Below are positions 33,791-41,604 of a stretch of DNA of 64,000 nt, in pieces; the first letter of the stretch is position 1, and every line of letters begins with the position of its first letter. The stretch is from Larkinella rosea. GTDB lineage: Bacteria > Bacteroidota > Bacteroidia > Cytophagales > Spirosomataceae. The notes beneath the pieces are model-generated. The model saw only the letters and a program-made list of their open reading frames with translations, was not told where the DNA came from and made no database searches. Position numbers and translations under genes: made by a program. Location: positions 311,941-375,940 of the forward strand of contig NZ_RQJO01000007.1 in NCBI RefSeq assembly GCF_003858635.1, given 5' to 3'.

Positions 33791-34885
33791 ATGCCTGACC
33801 AATCCGAAAACCGAATCGATGACGACCTGCTGGGTAAATTCCTGGCCGGGGAGACCGATGCTGCCGAGTCGGAGCGGGTACAGCAGTGGCTGGATCAGGA
33901 CAATTCCGAACGACAGGAGTTCGACCGGTTCGAACTGATCTGGAATAAAGCCGGGAAACTGGGCGATAAAACCGACACGTCGTCGATTCCAGTCAATACC
34001 GATGCGGCCTGGCAGAAAATGCGGGGAAAAATGCGGGCCCAGCCCGTGACGGACGTTGAGCCGGATGAGCCAAAACCGCTTCCTGTGGAATCGGAGCCTG
34101 TTATAAAACCGCTGCCTGTACAGCCTGTTCGTACTTCGCACAATACAAACTGGTGGAAATCACCGGTTTGGGCGGTTGCCGCTATGGCGGTTTTGCTGTC
34201 GGGGCTGCTCTGGTTTTTCCTGAAAGACACCGAAACCGTTCCCGTTGCGCAGCTGGCCACCGTGACGAAAGATCAGAAAATTGAGAAAATTTTGCCGGAC
34301 GGCAGCAAGGTTTTACTGAATCAAAACAGCAAACTGACGTATCCCGAATCGTTTGCCGCCGACAGCCGCGAGGTGGAACTGACCGGCGAAGCGTTCTTCG
34401 ATGTGAAACCCGATCCGACGAAACCGTTCCGGATTCGCGTCCGCAACACCACCGTTCAGGTGCTGGGAACGTCATTCAGCATCCGGGCCTACACCAACGA
34501 TGTGCAGGTGGCCGTCCGAACCGGGAAAGTGCGGTTTTCGGCTAAAAACAAGGAAATTACCCTGGTCAAAGACGAGCAGGCGGCTTTCAATGCCGTAAAG
34601 GATACGATCATCAAAGCGCTCAAATTCGACGTTAACGCGATGGCGTTTCAAACCGGGCGGCTGGTGTTTGAAAAGGAACCGTTGAGTAGTGTGATCAAAA
34701 CGCTCAACGAAGTCTATCACGCGGATATTCACCTGGCCAACGAGCAGATTGGAAGCTGCCCGGTGACGGAGACGTTTGAGAATGACAATCTAGACCATGT
34801 TCTGAATATAACCGCAGAAGCCATGAGGTTGCGCATCCTGCGGGATGGAAATCGCGTTACGCTGGACGGCAAACCATGCCCGTAA
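33791..34885 (+). CDS. FecR-family transmembrane anti-sigma/signal protein
   Basis: 364 residues. The cytoplasmic N-terminal part contains DDDLLGKFLAGETDAAESER and VQQWLDQDNSE, the usual sigma-binding opening. One membrane helix follows at about 122-140 (VWAVAAMAVLLSGLLWFFL). The periplasmic FecR domain has the diagnostic KILPDGSKVLLNQNSKLTYP, REVELTGEAFFDVKPDPTKP and FRIRVRNTTVQVLGTSFSIR, then the C-terminal domain with LSSVIKTLNEVYHADIHLAN that contacts STN domains. It relays a signal from the STN partner to the sigma factor. The 106-nt gap after the sigma gene holds only a weak repeat-like stretch. It is followed 78 nt later by the STN-repeat gene, whose own ECF promoter begins 24 nt after the FecR stop. 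Confidence 0.95.
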   Translation: MPDQSENRIDDDLLGKFLAGETDAAESERVQQWLDQDNSERQEFDRFELIWNKAGKLGDKTDTSSIPVNTDAAWQKMRGKMRAQPVTDVEPDEPKPLPVESEPVIKPLPVQPVRTSHNTNWWKSPVWAVAAMAVLLSGLLWFFLKDTETVPVAQLATVTKDQKIEKILPDGSKVLLNQNSKLTYPESFAADSREVELTGEAFFDVKPDPTKPFRIRVRNTTVQVLGTSFSIRAYTNDVQVAVRTGKVRFSAKNKEITLVKDEQAAFNAVKDTIIKALKFDVNAMAFQTGRLVFEKEPLSSVIKTLNEVYHADIHLANEQIGSCPVTETFENDNLDHVLNITAEAMRLRILRDGNRVTLDGKPCP

Positions 34886-34909
34886 TTTATCCGGAAGTTG
34901 TTGACAACG

Positions 34910-34938
34910 TGGGGGTGAAGACTTCCCCGGGTGTCATT
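34910..34938 (+). promoter_or_regulatory. ECF-type promoter copy 2, upstream of the STN-repeat gene
   Basis: A 29-nt element: TGGGGG at the left, GGG at 34929-34931 and TGTCATT at the right, with the same 16-nt spacing between GGGG and TGTCAT as at 33006 and 39105. It lies 25 nt before the ATG of the STN-repeat protein. Confidence 0.75.
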
Positions 34939-34963
34939 CATCCACACGCAGCACACTCGTAAC

Positions 34964-36937
34964 ATGTACCCAATCCGTATTCTGTTTTTTCTGGTTTTCT
35001 GGTGGCTCATTCAACCCGCTTTAGCCCAGTCGACGCCCCCGCTCGAACGGGTGGTTTCGGTAGATTTTACCAATGAACGTCTCGATAATGCCCTGAAAAT
35101 CATCAGCACGAAAGGTCAGTTTTCGTTTGCCTACAACGCCACGATTATCAATTCCAACAATACGCTGACGCTCCGGGCGACCAACTCCGTCCGGGCCTTG
35201 CTGAACCAGATTTTTCGCGGAACCCTGACGTATAAGTCACGCGGTAATCACATCATTCTGCAAAAAGCCGAAGCCCCCAGCGAAACGCCCAAGAGTTTTA
35301 TTCTGGACGGCTACATCACCGACCGGCAAACCGGCGAGAAAATCAGTCAGGTCAGTATTTACGAAAAAACCACGCTGGCGTCCACGGTTTCGAATCCCTA
35401 CGGGTATTACCGCATCAAATTGTCGACCGACATTCCGACGGTTCGGCTGGAAGTTCGCCGGAAATATTATTTCGGTGAAACGGTTTCCATCAACGCGCGG
35501 CAGACGCACAAACTCGATATTGGCCTGACGCCCCTGCCCACGCAAACGACCCTGCAACCGATGATTGGGCGGACATCGATCGATACCACGCGTCCAACGC
35601 CCATCATTGCCCAACCGGTAGCCGTTGCCATTCCCGTCGATTCGACACCAGCGCCCCGATCTGCAAATCAGGGGCCAACCATTTGGGACCGCAGTAAATC
35701 GGTGGTGGAAGAGACGACCAATGACTTTGCCGACTGGTTTAAGTCCACCCGTCAATCCATCCACGATGCCAACCTGGCGGGCGACACCATTTACCGCGAC
35801 ATTCAGTTTTCGCTGTTCCCATTCGTCGGCACCAACCACACGCTGAGCGGTCGGGTCATTAATCAGTATTCGTTAAACCTGGTGGGCGGTTATTCGCTGG
35901 GTGTCCGGAGTCTGGAAGTGGGCGGTTTTCTGAACATGGTCCGGGGCGATGTGAGTGGTGTTCAGGTCGCTGGTTTTGCCAATGTCGTGGGCGAAAACGT
36001 GGATGGGATTCAGGTGGCTGGTTTTTTTAACGGAGCTCGGCGGGATGTGATGGGCGTGCAGGCTGCCGGTTTTGGGAACACGGTAATAGGAAACGTTCGG
36101 GGCATTCAGGCTGCCGGTTTCTACAACATGACCATGGGGAAAATGCCCGAAAGTATTCAGGCCGCCGGTTTTGGGAACATTGTTGCGGAGGAAATGGCCG
36201 GTTTTCAACTGGCCGGTTTTACCAACATTGCGGCCCGTTCGATGACCGGTTTTCAGTTGTCCGGTTACGCCAACGTCACGGCGGGCAATATGGCCGGTTT
36301 TCAGTTGGCCGGTTTTACCAATTTTGCGCTGAAAGAGCTGGCGGGCTGGCAGCTCAGCGGTTTTTTGAATTACGCAAAGAATGTGACCAGCGGTCACCAG
36401 ATCTCGATTGTCAATATTGCCATTTCGTCGGAAACGACGCCGTTTGGGTTGTTCAGTTATGTTCATCGCAACGGCTATCGGCGATTGGAAATCTCATCGG
36501 ATGAAGTAATGACGGCCAATCTGACGTTTAAGACGGGCGTTCGGCGGTTTTATAACATCTTTTCGGGCGGGTCGAACCTCGGCATGGCCGGAAAACCGCT
36601 CTGGAGTCTGGGCTACGGTTTCGGAACCGCCGTTGATCTGAAACGCGGCTGGATGCTGAATTTCGACGCCACGGGCCACGTTCTGAGCGGGGAAGATCGC
36701 TATGTCTGGGAAGACTGGAATTCGCTGATTCGGCTGAATATGGGCATTGAGAAAAAGCTCGGGCGCCACCTGGCCCTGGCCGTTGGACCTTCGCTCAACT
36801 GGTATTTGACGGATTACACCCGCAGCAAACCGGCCACCCGATTCGATGTTCCGCTCTTCAACAATGCGAAAACTACGGCCAGTAATCTGTCGACCGGCTG
36901 GCTTGGTTTTCAGGTGGCGTTGCGGTTTTGCAATTGA
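34964..36937 (+). CDS. STN-domain surface protein with ten 16-residue repeats (no TonB barrel)
   Basis: 657 residues from the ATG at 34964; the open frame begins 11 codons earlier without a signal sequence. A signal peptide (RILFFLVFWWLIQPALA, cut before QSTPP) leads to an STN domain at about 25-105 (NERLDNALKIISTKGQFSFA, LRATNSVRALLNQIFRGTLT). This is the periplasmic module by which TonB transducers talk to FecR. A carboxypeptidase-regulatory-like beta domain follows at about 112-195 (FILDGYITDRQTGEKISQVS). A Pro/Thr-rich linker leads to ten repeats of GFxNxxxxxxxGxQxA (codons 321-481), then beta-rich C-terminal sequence. No TonB plug or barrel is present. The repeats look like the LA_2272-type surface repeat family. 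It probably signals through the adjacent FecR and sigma without transport. Confidence 0.85.
   Translation: MYPIRILFFLVFWWLIQPALAQSTPPLERVVSVDFTNERLDNALKIISTKGQFSFAYNATIINSNNTLTLRATNSVRALLNQIFRGTLTYKSRGNHIILQKAEAPSETPKSFILDGYITDRQTGEKISQVSIYEKTTLASTVSNPYGYYRIKLSTDIPTVRLEVRRKYYFGETVSINARQTHKLDIGLTPLPTQTTLQPMIGRTSIDTTRPTPIIAQPVAVAIPVDSTPAPRSANQGPTIWDRSKSVVEETTNDFADWFKSTRQSIHDANLAGDTIYRDIQFSLFPFVGTNHTLSGRVINQYSLNLVGGYSLGVRSLEVGGFLNMVRGDVSGVQVAGFANVVGENVDGIQVAGFFNGARRDVMGVQAAGFGNTVIGNVRGIQAAGFYNMTMGKMPESIQAAGFGNIVAEEMAGFQLAGFTNIAARSMTGFQLSGYANVTAGNMAGFQLAGFTNFALKELAGWQLSGFLNYAKNVTSGHQISIVNIAISSETTPFGLFSYVHRNGYRRLEISSDEVMTANLTFKTGVRRFYNIFSGGSNLGMAGKPLWSLGYGFGTAVDLKRGWMLNFDATGHVLSGEDRYVWEDWNSLIRLNMGIEKKLGRHLALAVGPSLNWYLTDYTRSKPATRFDVPLFNNAKTTASNLSTGWLGFQVALRFCN
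35924..36406 (+). repeat. In-frame 48-nt repeat tract coding ten GFxN...GxQxA units
   Basis: Ten coding units of 48 nt (the fifth is 51 nt) encode GFANVVGENVDGIQVA-type repeats. At the DNA level the words GGTTTTNCCAA and CAGGTNGC recur at 48-nt steps. The unit length and the fixed Gly-Phe, Asn, Gly and Gln positions suggest a solenoid with one turn per repeat. The number of units is likely to vary between strains. Confidence 0.85.
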
Positions 36938-36943
36938 GGATAA

Positions 36944-37672
36944 TTACTTGATCCAGAGTTTATTCCTGACGACTTGCTGAATGATCTGGTCTCGATAGTT
37001 CCGGCTGATCGGAATACGGTGCGATTTGATAATTATTTCATTTCCGTCGATTGCTTCGATTTTATCGACAGAAACAATAAACGATTTATGCACCCGAATG
37101 AATGATTTCGAATCGAGGTTTTGCTCCAGATTTTTCAGGTAAAGTAAAGTCAGATAATTCCCTTTGAGCGTGCAGATGGTGACGTAATTTTGCATCCCCT
37201 GAATGTAGAGAATATCTTTAAAATGAATTTTCTCGTATTTATTGTCACATTTAATAAAGAAATAATCAACGTCCGTTTCGCTTTTCTGGATATCTGGATT
37301 AACTGGTTTTGACAATAACTGGTGATACTCTTTCGCTTTGTTGGCGGCTTTAAAAAACCGGTCGAACGTGATTGGTTTCAACAGATAATCCAGCACATTC
37401 AGTTGAAAGCTTTCCAGCGCATAACTCGGAAAAGCCGTGGTAATGATCACTAATGGCGGATTCTGAACGATCTTTAAAAAATCGATGCCATTCATTTTGG
37501 GCATCTGAATATCCAGGAAGAGTAAATCAATGCGGTGTTCGTCCAGAAGTTTAATTAGCTCAACCGGATTCTGGCAGGTTTGCACCAGATTTAAAAAATC
37601 AATTTCCTGCACATACTTGGCAATTCCTTCGCGGGCGAGGGGTTCATCATCGATAATTACGCAGTTCATCAT
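36944..37672 (-). CDS. LytTR-type response regulator
   Basis: 242 residues from the double ATG at 37667-37672. The open frame begins earlier, at 37750, but that segment overlaps the upstream kinase gene and lacks the usual start. The receiver domain (1-120) has MNCVIIDDEPLAREG, the phospho-acceptor Asp in LLFLDIQMPKMNG, and ITTAFPSYALESF. The C-terminal LytTR DNA-binding domain has the typical KCDNKYEKIHFKDILYIQGM, FIRVHKSFIVSVDKIEAI and IIIKSHRIPISRNYRDQI segments. It pairs with the LytS-like kinase 43 nt upstream. The target genes are not known. It converges with the STN-repeat gene at 6 nt. Confidence 0.94.
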   Translation of the reverse strand: MMNCVIIDDEPLAREGIAKYVQEIDFLNLVQTCQNPVELIKLLDEHRIDLLFLDIQMPKMNGIDFLKIVQNPPLVIITTAFPSYALESFQLNVLDYLLKPITFDRFFKAANKAKEYHQLLSKPVNPDIQKSETDVDYFFIKCDNKYEKIHFKDILYIQGMQNYVTICTLKGNYLTLLYLKNLEQNLDSKSFIRVHKSFIVSVDKIEAIDGNEIIIKSHRIPISRNYRDQIIQQVVRNKLWIK

Positions 37673-37715
37673 CGGATTCCATATTTTATACAAAGGTGGT
37701 TTTAACGTCCAGCCT

Positions 37716-38849
37716 TTAGATCGCTTTTTCCATGAATTGAGGAATATCAAATTCCGAAAGCCTCAATTGCAATTCTACCGCAAAACTACTTTCGTTATGG
37801 TGGATGTCCAGACTATATTCGCCCGGATAGATCAAATCCAGGCGTCGCTGGACATTTTTGATACCAAGGCCACCGTACTTAATCACTTCACGGCTTGGGG
37901 ATTCGGAGGCACTGTTGGCGACTGAAAAATTTAATTGCCGGTCGTTTAGCTTCAGTTTAATTCGAATCCAGTTTGGCTGGTCGGTATGTTTGGAAACGTG
38001 TTTAAACGCATTTTCGACAAAATTCATCAGGATGAATGGCGCAATTCCCAAATGGCCGAAATGCGAATGAGTCAGATCAACGGAAACCTCAATATCGTTG
38101 TTCTGCCGGAGTTTTTCCAGTTCGATAAAGTTCACCAGATACGTGACTTCCTTGTCCAGTGGTATTTTCTGATCGTTGCTTTCGTAGAGTTGGTGCCGCA
38201 ACAATTCCGAAAATTTAGCCAGCGAATCCGACGCCATGTCCGGGTTTTTATGGATTAGAAAAAAGATGGAATTGATGGTGTTAAACAGAAAATGTGGATT
38301 GAACTGGTATTTCAGAAATTTTAGTTCGGTTTCCAGCTTTTCCTTTTCGAGCAGTTGTTGCCGTTGCTTACTTTCAACCCAATTCTTTGTTAGTTTAATA
38401 CTCATGGCCAGCGTCATACTGGCAAACATGGAAGGGAGCGCGTTTCCCAGAAAACGATAAAAACATTCCGCATCCGTTCCGCCACCGAACAAATCGTTCA
38501 TCGTTCGTCCGGATATAGTGGCGGTTAGAAAATAACCAGGAATAATTAGTAAAGAAGCGACGATAATCGTTAAAAGCAGGTAAATAATGTATTCGGGGAA
38601 CCGGTTTTTTTCCAGGTATTTTGGAATCAGTACATACAGATTAAAGTAAGCCCCAAGGGCCTGGAAAACGAAATAAAAAAGAAATTTTACGAAATAAGGA
38701 GAAAAAAAGATACCCTCTGCCGCCTTGTACGGATTACCGACGGCAATCACCCACCAGAGGTAATTATAGAGAAACCAGAACGGAATGTGGTAGATCTTAT
38801 ACTTGAAAAACCAGTTTTCGTTGGATCGGTTTAGTACCAATGCGTTCAT
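37716..38849 (-). CDS. LytS-like membrane histidine kinase
   Basis: 377 residues. Four hydrophobic segments in the first 165 residues (for example YHIPFWFLYNYLWWVIAVGN, ILFYFVFQALGAYFNLYVLI-like, LLLTIIVASLLIIPGYFLTA) form the membrane part. The His_kinase domain has the phospho-acceptor box LKYQFNPHFLFNTINSIFFL and the LRHQLYESNDQKIPLDKEV block. An ATP-binding domain follows with N-box ILMNFVENAFKHVSKHTD and G-box YGGLGIKNVQRRLDLIYPG. It has no PAS or other sensor domain, so the signal probably enters through the membrane helices. It is co-transcribed with the LytTR gene downstream. The pair lies between the sigma/FecR/STN unit and the TonB receptor that shares its promoter. Confidence 0.94.
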   Translation of the reverse strand: MNALVLNRSNENWFFKYKIYHIPFWFLYNYLWWVIAVGNPYKAAEGIFFSPYFVKFLFYFVFQALGAYFNLYVLIPKYLEKNRFPEYIIYLLLTIIVASLLIIPGYFLTATISGRTMNDLFGGGTDAECFYRFLGNALPSMFASMTLAMSIKLTKNWVESKQRQQLLEKEKLETELKFLKYQFNPHFLFNTINSIFFLIHKNPDMASDSLAKFSELLRHQLYESNDQKIPLDKEVTYLVNFIELEKLRQNNDIEVSVDLTHSHFGHLGIAPFILMNFVENAFKHVSKHTDQPNWIRIKLKLNDRQLNFSVANSASESPSREVIKYGGLGIKNVQRRLDLIYPGEYSLDIHHNESSFAVELQLRLSEFDIPQFMEKAI

Positions 38850-39160
38850 TTTATAAACTTAGATTCAATTTTTGTTCCTCGTCTGGAAGCCTAACCTGCT
38901 GGAACAACGGGAAATACGTCCCTAAAATAACGAATTCAGCAACGGTTTTTTTATGGTGAATACCAAACGCTGTAAGTAATTGACAAGAGGATCGTTCGGC
39001 TACATGAATGGTATTCGAACCCACGTTTCCAAATTTGGCGGTATTTTAGGAGATGTAGCGTCAAGCGGTTTCCACCCGATTTTGAAATAAATCCGGAAAC
39101 CGCGTAGGGGTTTTGGCGAGTAGGGCTGTCATAACGGCATACTCTGCAACACAACTACTC
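38850..39160. promoter_or_regulatory. 311-nt divergent region between kinase and TonB receptor
   Basis: This gene-free space holds the promoter of the LytS-like kinase on the left (not located with confidence) and the ECF promoter copy 3 at 39105-39133 on the right. No repeats, terminators or further open frames with support are seen between. Confidence 0.6.
39105..39133 (+). promoter_or_regulatory. ECF-type promoter copy 3, upstream of the TonB receptor
   Basis: A 29-nt element matching copy 1 at 18 of 29 positions, with TAGGGG left, GGG in the middle and TGTCATA right, and identical spacing. It lies 27 nt before the receptor ATG, matching the position of copy 2 before its gene. Confidence 0.8.
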
Positions 39161-41512
39161 ATGAACTTTCGTACGATTATTCTCACCATTCTCATTGGTG
39201 TTTTTGTTCATTCTATTCACGCTCAGTCTTTTACGCAAACCATTCGCGGAACCGTTGTCGACCAGAGTTTGCAAACCGCCTTGCCCGGCGCAACGGTTCT
39301 GATTCTCAATTCCAATCCGTTAAAAGGAACTACCACCGAAGCCGACGGATCGTTTCGGTTGACACAAATACCGGTGGGTCGGCACAGCCTGAAAATCACC
39401 AGTCTGGGCTACAAAGAACTGATTCTGTCGAACATCGTCGTCGATGCAGGCAAGGAACTGGTGCTCAATGTTGCGCTGCAGGAAGCCATTGTGAGGGTCA
39501 ACGAGGTGACGGTAAAACCGCAGATCGAGAAAGACAAACCGCTGAATGAAATGGCGGCCGTCAGTGCCCGGACCTTTTCGGTGGAGGAAACGCAGAAATT
39601 TGCGGCCGCCGTCAACGATCCGGCGCGGATGGCAACGGCCTACGCGGGCGTGGTCGGTGCCGACGATGGTGGCAATCAGATTGTTATTCGCGGTAACTCG
39701 CCAACGGGTTTGCTCTGGCGCATGGAGGGCGTCGAGATTCCGAATCCCAACCATTTCGCCAATATGGGTTCCGCCGGGGGCGGCATCTCGATTTTGAGTG
39801 CCCAACTGCTGGCCAATTCGGATTTTATGACCGGTGCTTTTCCGGCAGAATATGGCAATGCCCTGTCCGGCGTGTTCGATCTGCGGTTGCGGAAAGGCAA
39901 TAATTCAAAACGCGAACACACGATTCAGGCCGGGGTTTTGGGCCTTGATGTGGCCAGCGAGGGCCCGTTTTCGAAGAATTATAAAGGTTCCTACCTCTTC
40001 AATTACCGGTATTCGACGCTGGGATTATTGTCGAAACTGGGCGTCAATATTGGCCCGTATGCCAACGTTTTCCAGGATTTGTCCTTTAATCTGTACCTCC
40101 CGGCGGGAAAAGCGGGCAATTTCACGGTTTTCGGATTTGGCGGTTTGAGCAACAGCGATATGGACGCCGTAAAAGACTCGACGAAGTGGGAAAGTGAGGG
40201 CGAGCGCCACAATGACCACTTTTTTGCCAAAACCGGGGCCGTCGGCGCCACCCATTCCATCAACCTCAGCAAGCAGGCATTTCTAAAAACCGTGGCACTT
40301 TTTTCGGGCTACCAAACCGGTTACGAAAATGAATCGCTGGAAACCGGCTACGTGCCGCAGTTGCAGCTTCGGGAGGCATACCGCATTCGGAAACAGATTG
40401 TTTCGTCGACCCTCACCTATAAGTTTACTACGCAGCATACCCTACGGGCCGGGGTGACCGGTTCGATTCTCGGTTTCGATCTTGAACGAAAAGAGCGGCT
40501 GGAAGAGCTGAATGCGATGCAAACGCAGATTCAGATCAACGACCAGACCAGCACGGTGCAGGCTTACGGCCAGTGGAATTACCGGATGACCGAGAAACTG
40601 ACCTTCAACGCCGGGTTGCATTACCTCCGGCTGACGTTGAACAATTCGGACGCGCTGGAACCACGCGGTTCGGTGCGCTGGGCCTTTGTGCCGAAACATT
40701 CCGTCAGTTTTGGCTACGGGTTACACAGTCAGATCCAGAATCTGGCGACGTATTTTGCAACGCAGCCGTCCGAAAATGGGACAGCGACCAACCGGAATCT
40801 GGGCTTTACGCGCTCGCATCACCTGGTTCTGGCCTACGACTGGCTCCTGAACGACCACCTGCGGGTGAAAGCGGAAACCTATTACCAGTCGTTGTTCAAC
40901 ATTCCGATCAGCGCCGACAAGTCGGATGCGTTTGCGCTTATCAACAGTTTCGATGGGTTGACCACGGACCGGCTGACGAACAAAGGCGGTGGCAAGAATT
41001 ACGGGCTTGAAGTAACGGTTGAGCAGTTTTTGCACAACAATGTTTACTTTCTGCTTTCGTCGTCGCTGTATGATTCCCGGTATCGGGGATCGGACAATGT
41101 CTGGCGCGACACGCGGTTTAACGGTAAATATGCCTTCAGTTTTCAGGGCGGAAAAGAAATCGTGTTGGGCGAATCGGGCAAAAACGTCATCGGCATCAAT
41201 CTAAAATTCACGTATTACGGCGGCTACCGCACCACGCCCATCGACCTGGCCGAATCGATCCGCAAACAGGAGACGGTTTTTGTTGACAGCCAGTCGTATA
41301 CTCAAAAACTGCCCAATTATTTCCGGACTGATGTCCGGTTAAGCTGGAAGCGCAACAAACTGCATTCGACCCGAACGTTGTCGCTCGATATTCAGAATGC
41401 GACCAACCGCCAGAACATTTACGGTCGGTATTTCGAACCGCTCAGCGGAACCATCAAAACCAGTTACATGACCCCCCTGATTCCGGTGTTGAGCTACCGG
41501 GTGGCTTTTTAA
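39161..41512 (+). CDS. TonB-dependent receptor with carboxypeptidase-like N-terminal domain
   Basis: 783 residues from the ATG at 39161; the open frame starts 16 codons earlier within the promoter. The signal peptide (FRTIILTILIGVFVHSIHAQ) is followed by a carboxypeptidase-D-regulatory-like domain (QTIRGTVVDQSLQTALPGAT to the ITSLGYKELILS block, about 25-110). The plug domain is at about 120-240 (IVIRGNSPTGLLWRMEGVEI then PNPNHFA), and the barrel covers the rest, ending in PVLSYRVAF with the C-terminal Phe. No STN domain is present, so this receptor cannot itself signal to FecR. The promoter shared with the sigma/STN-repeat unit suggests it is a regulated output. The ligand is unknown, but the lack of a SusD partner argues against a SusC-type polysaccharide role. 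Confidence 0.92.
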   Translation: MNFRTIILTILIGVFVHSIHAQSFTQTIRGTVVDQSLQTALPGATVLILNSNPLKGTTTEADGSFRLTQIPVGRHSLKITSLGYKELILSNIVVDAGKELVLNVALQEAIVRVNEVTVKPQIEKDKPLNEMAAVSARTFSVEETQKFAAAVNDPARMATAYAGVVGADDGGNQIVIRGNSPTGLLWRMEGVEIPNPNHFANMGSAGGGISILSAQLLANSDFMTGAFPAEYGNALSGVFDLRLRKGNNSKREHTIQAGVLGLDVASEGPFSKNYKGSYLFNYRYSTLGLLSKLGVNIGPYANVFQDLSFNLYLPAGKAGNFTVFGFGGLSNSDMDAVKDSTKWESEGERHNDHFFAKTGAVGATHSINLSKQAFLKTVALFSGYQTGYENESLETGYVPQLQLREAYRIRKQIVSSTLTYKFTTQHTLRAGVTGSILGFDLERKERLEELNAMQTQIQINDQTSTVQAYGQWNYRMTEKLTFNAGLHYLRLTLNNSDALEPRGSVRWAFVPKHSVSFGYGLHSQIQNLATYFATQPSENGTATNRNLGFTRSHHLVLAYDWLLNDHLRVKAETYYQSLFNIPISADKSDAFALINSFDGLTTDRLTNKGGGKNYGLEVTVEQFLHNNVYFLLSSSLYDSRYRGSDNVWRDTRFNGKYAFSFQGGKEIVLGESGKNVIGINLKFTYYGGYRTTPIDLAESIRKQETVFVDSQSYTQKLPNYFRTDVRLSWKRNKLHSTRTLSLDIQNATNRQNIYGRYFEPLSGTIKTSYMTPLIPVLSYRVAF

Positions 41513-41524
41513 AAACCGCAGGGC

Positions 41525-41564
41525 AAAAAAACGGTCGGCAGGGTGGGAATTGTCGGCCGTTTTT
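41525..41564 (+). terminator. Terminator of the TonB receptor gene
   Basis: AAAACGGTCGGCA pairs with TGTCGGCCGTTTT (two G-T wobbles) and is followed by T5. It lies 12 nt after the stop codon. Confidence 0.82.
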
Positions 41565-41604
41565 GTTTGGTTTGAAAAACAGCACTTAATCCGTTTCAAA
41601 TCGA

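Noticed and set aside
35924-36406. Regular 48-nt repeats that could suggest a CRISPR-like array
   Set aside because: The repeats are contiguous, without unique spacers, and stay in frame as 16-residue protein units.
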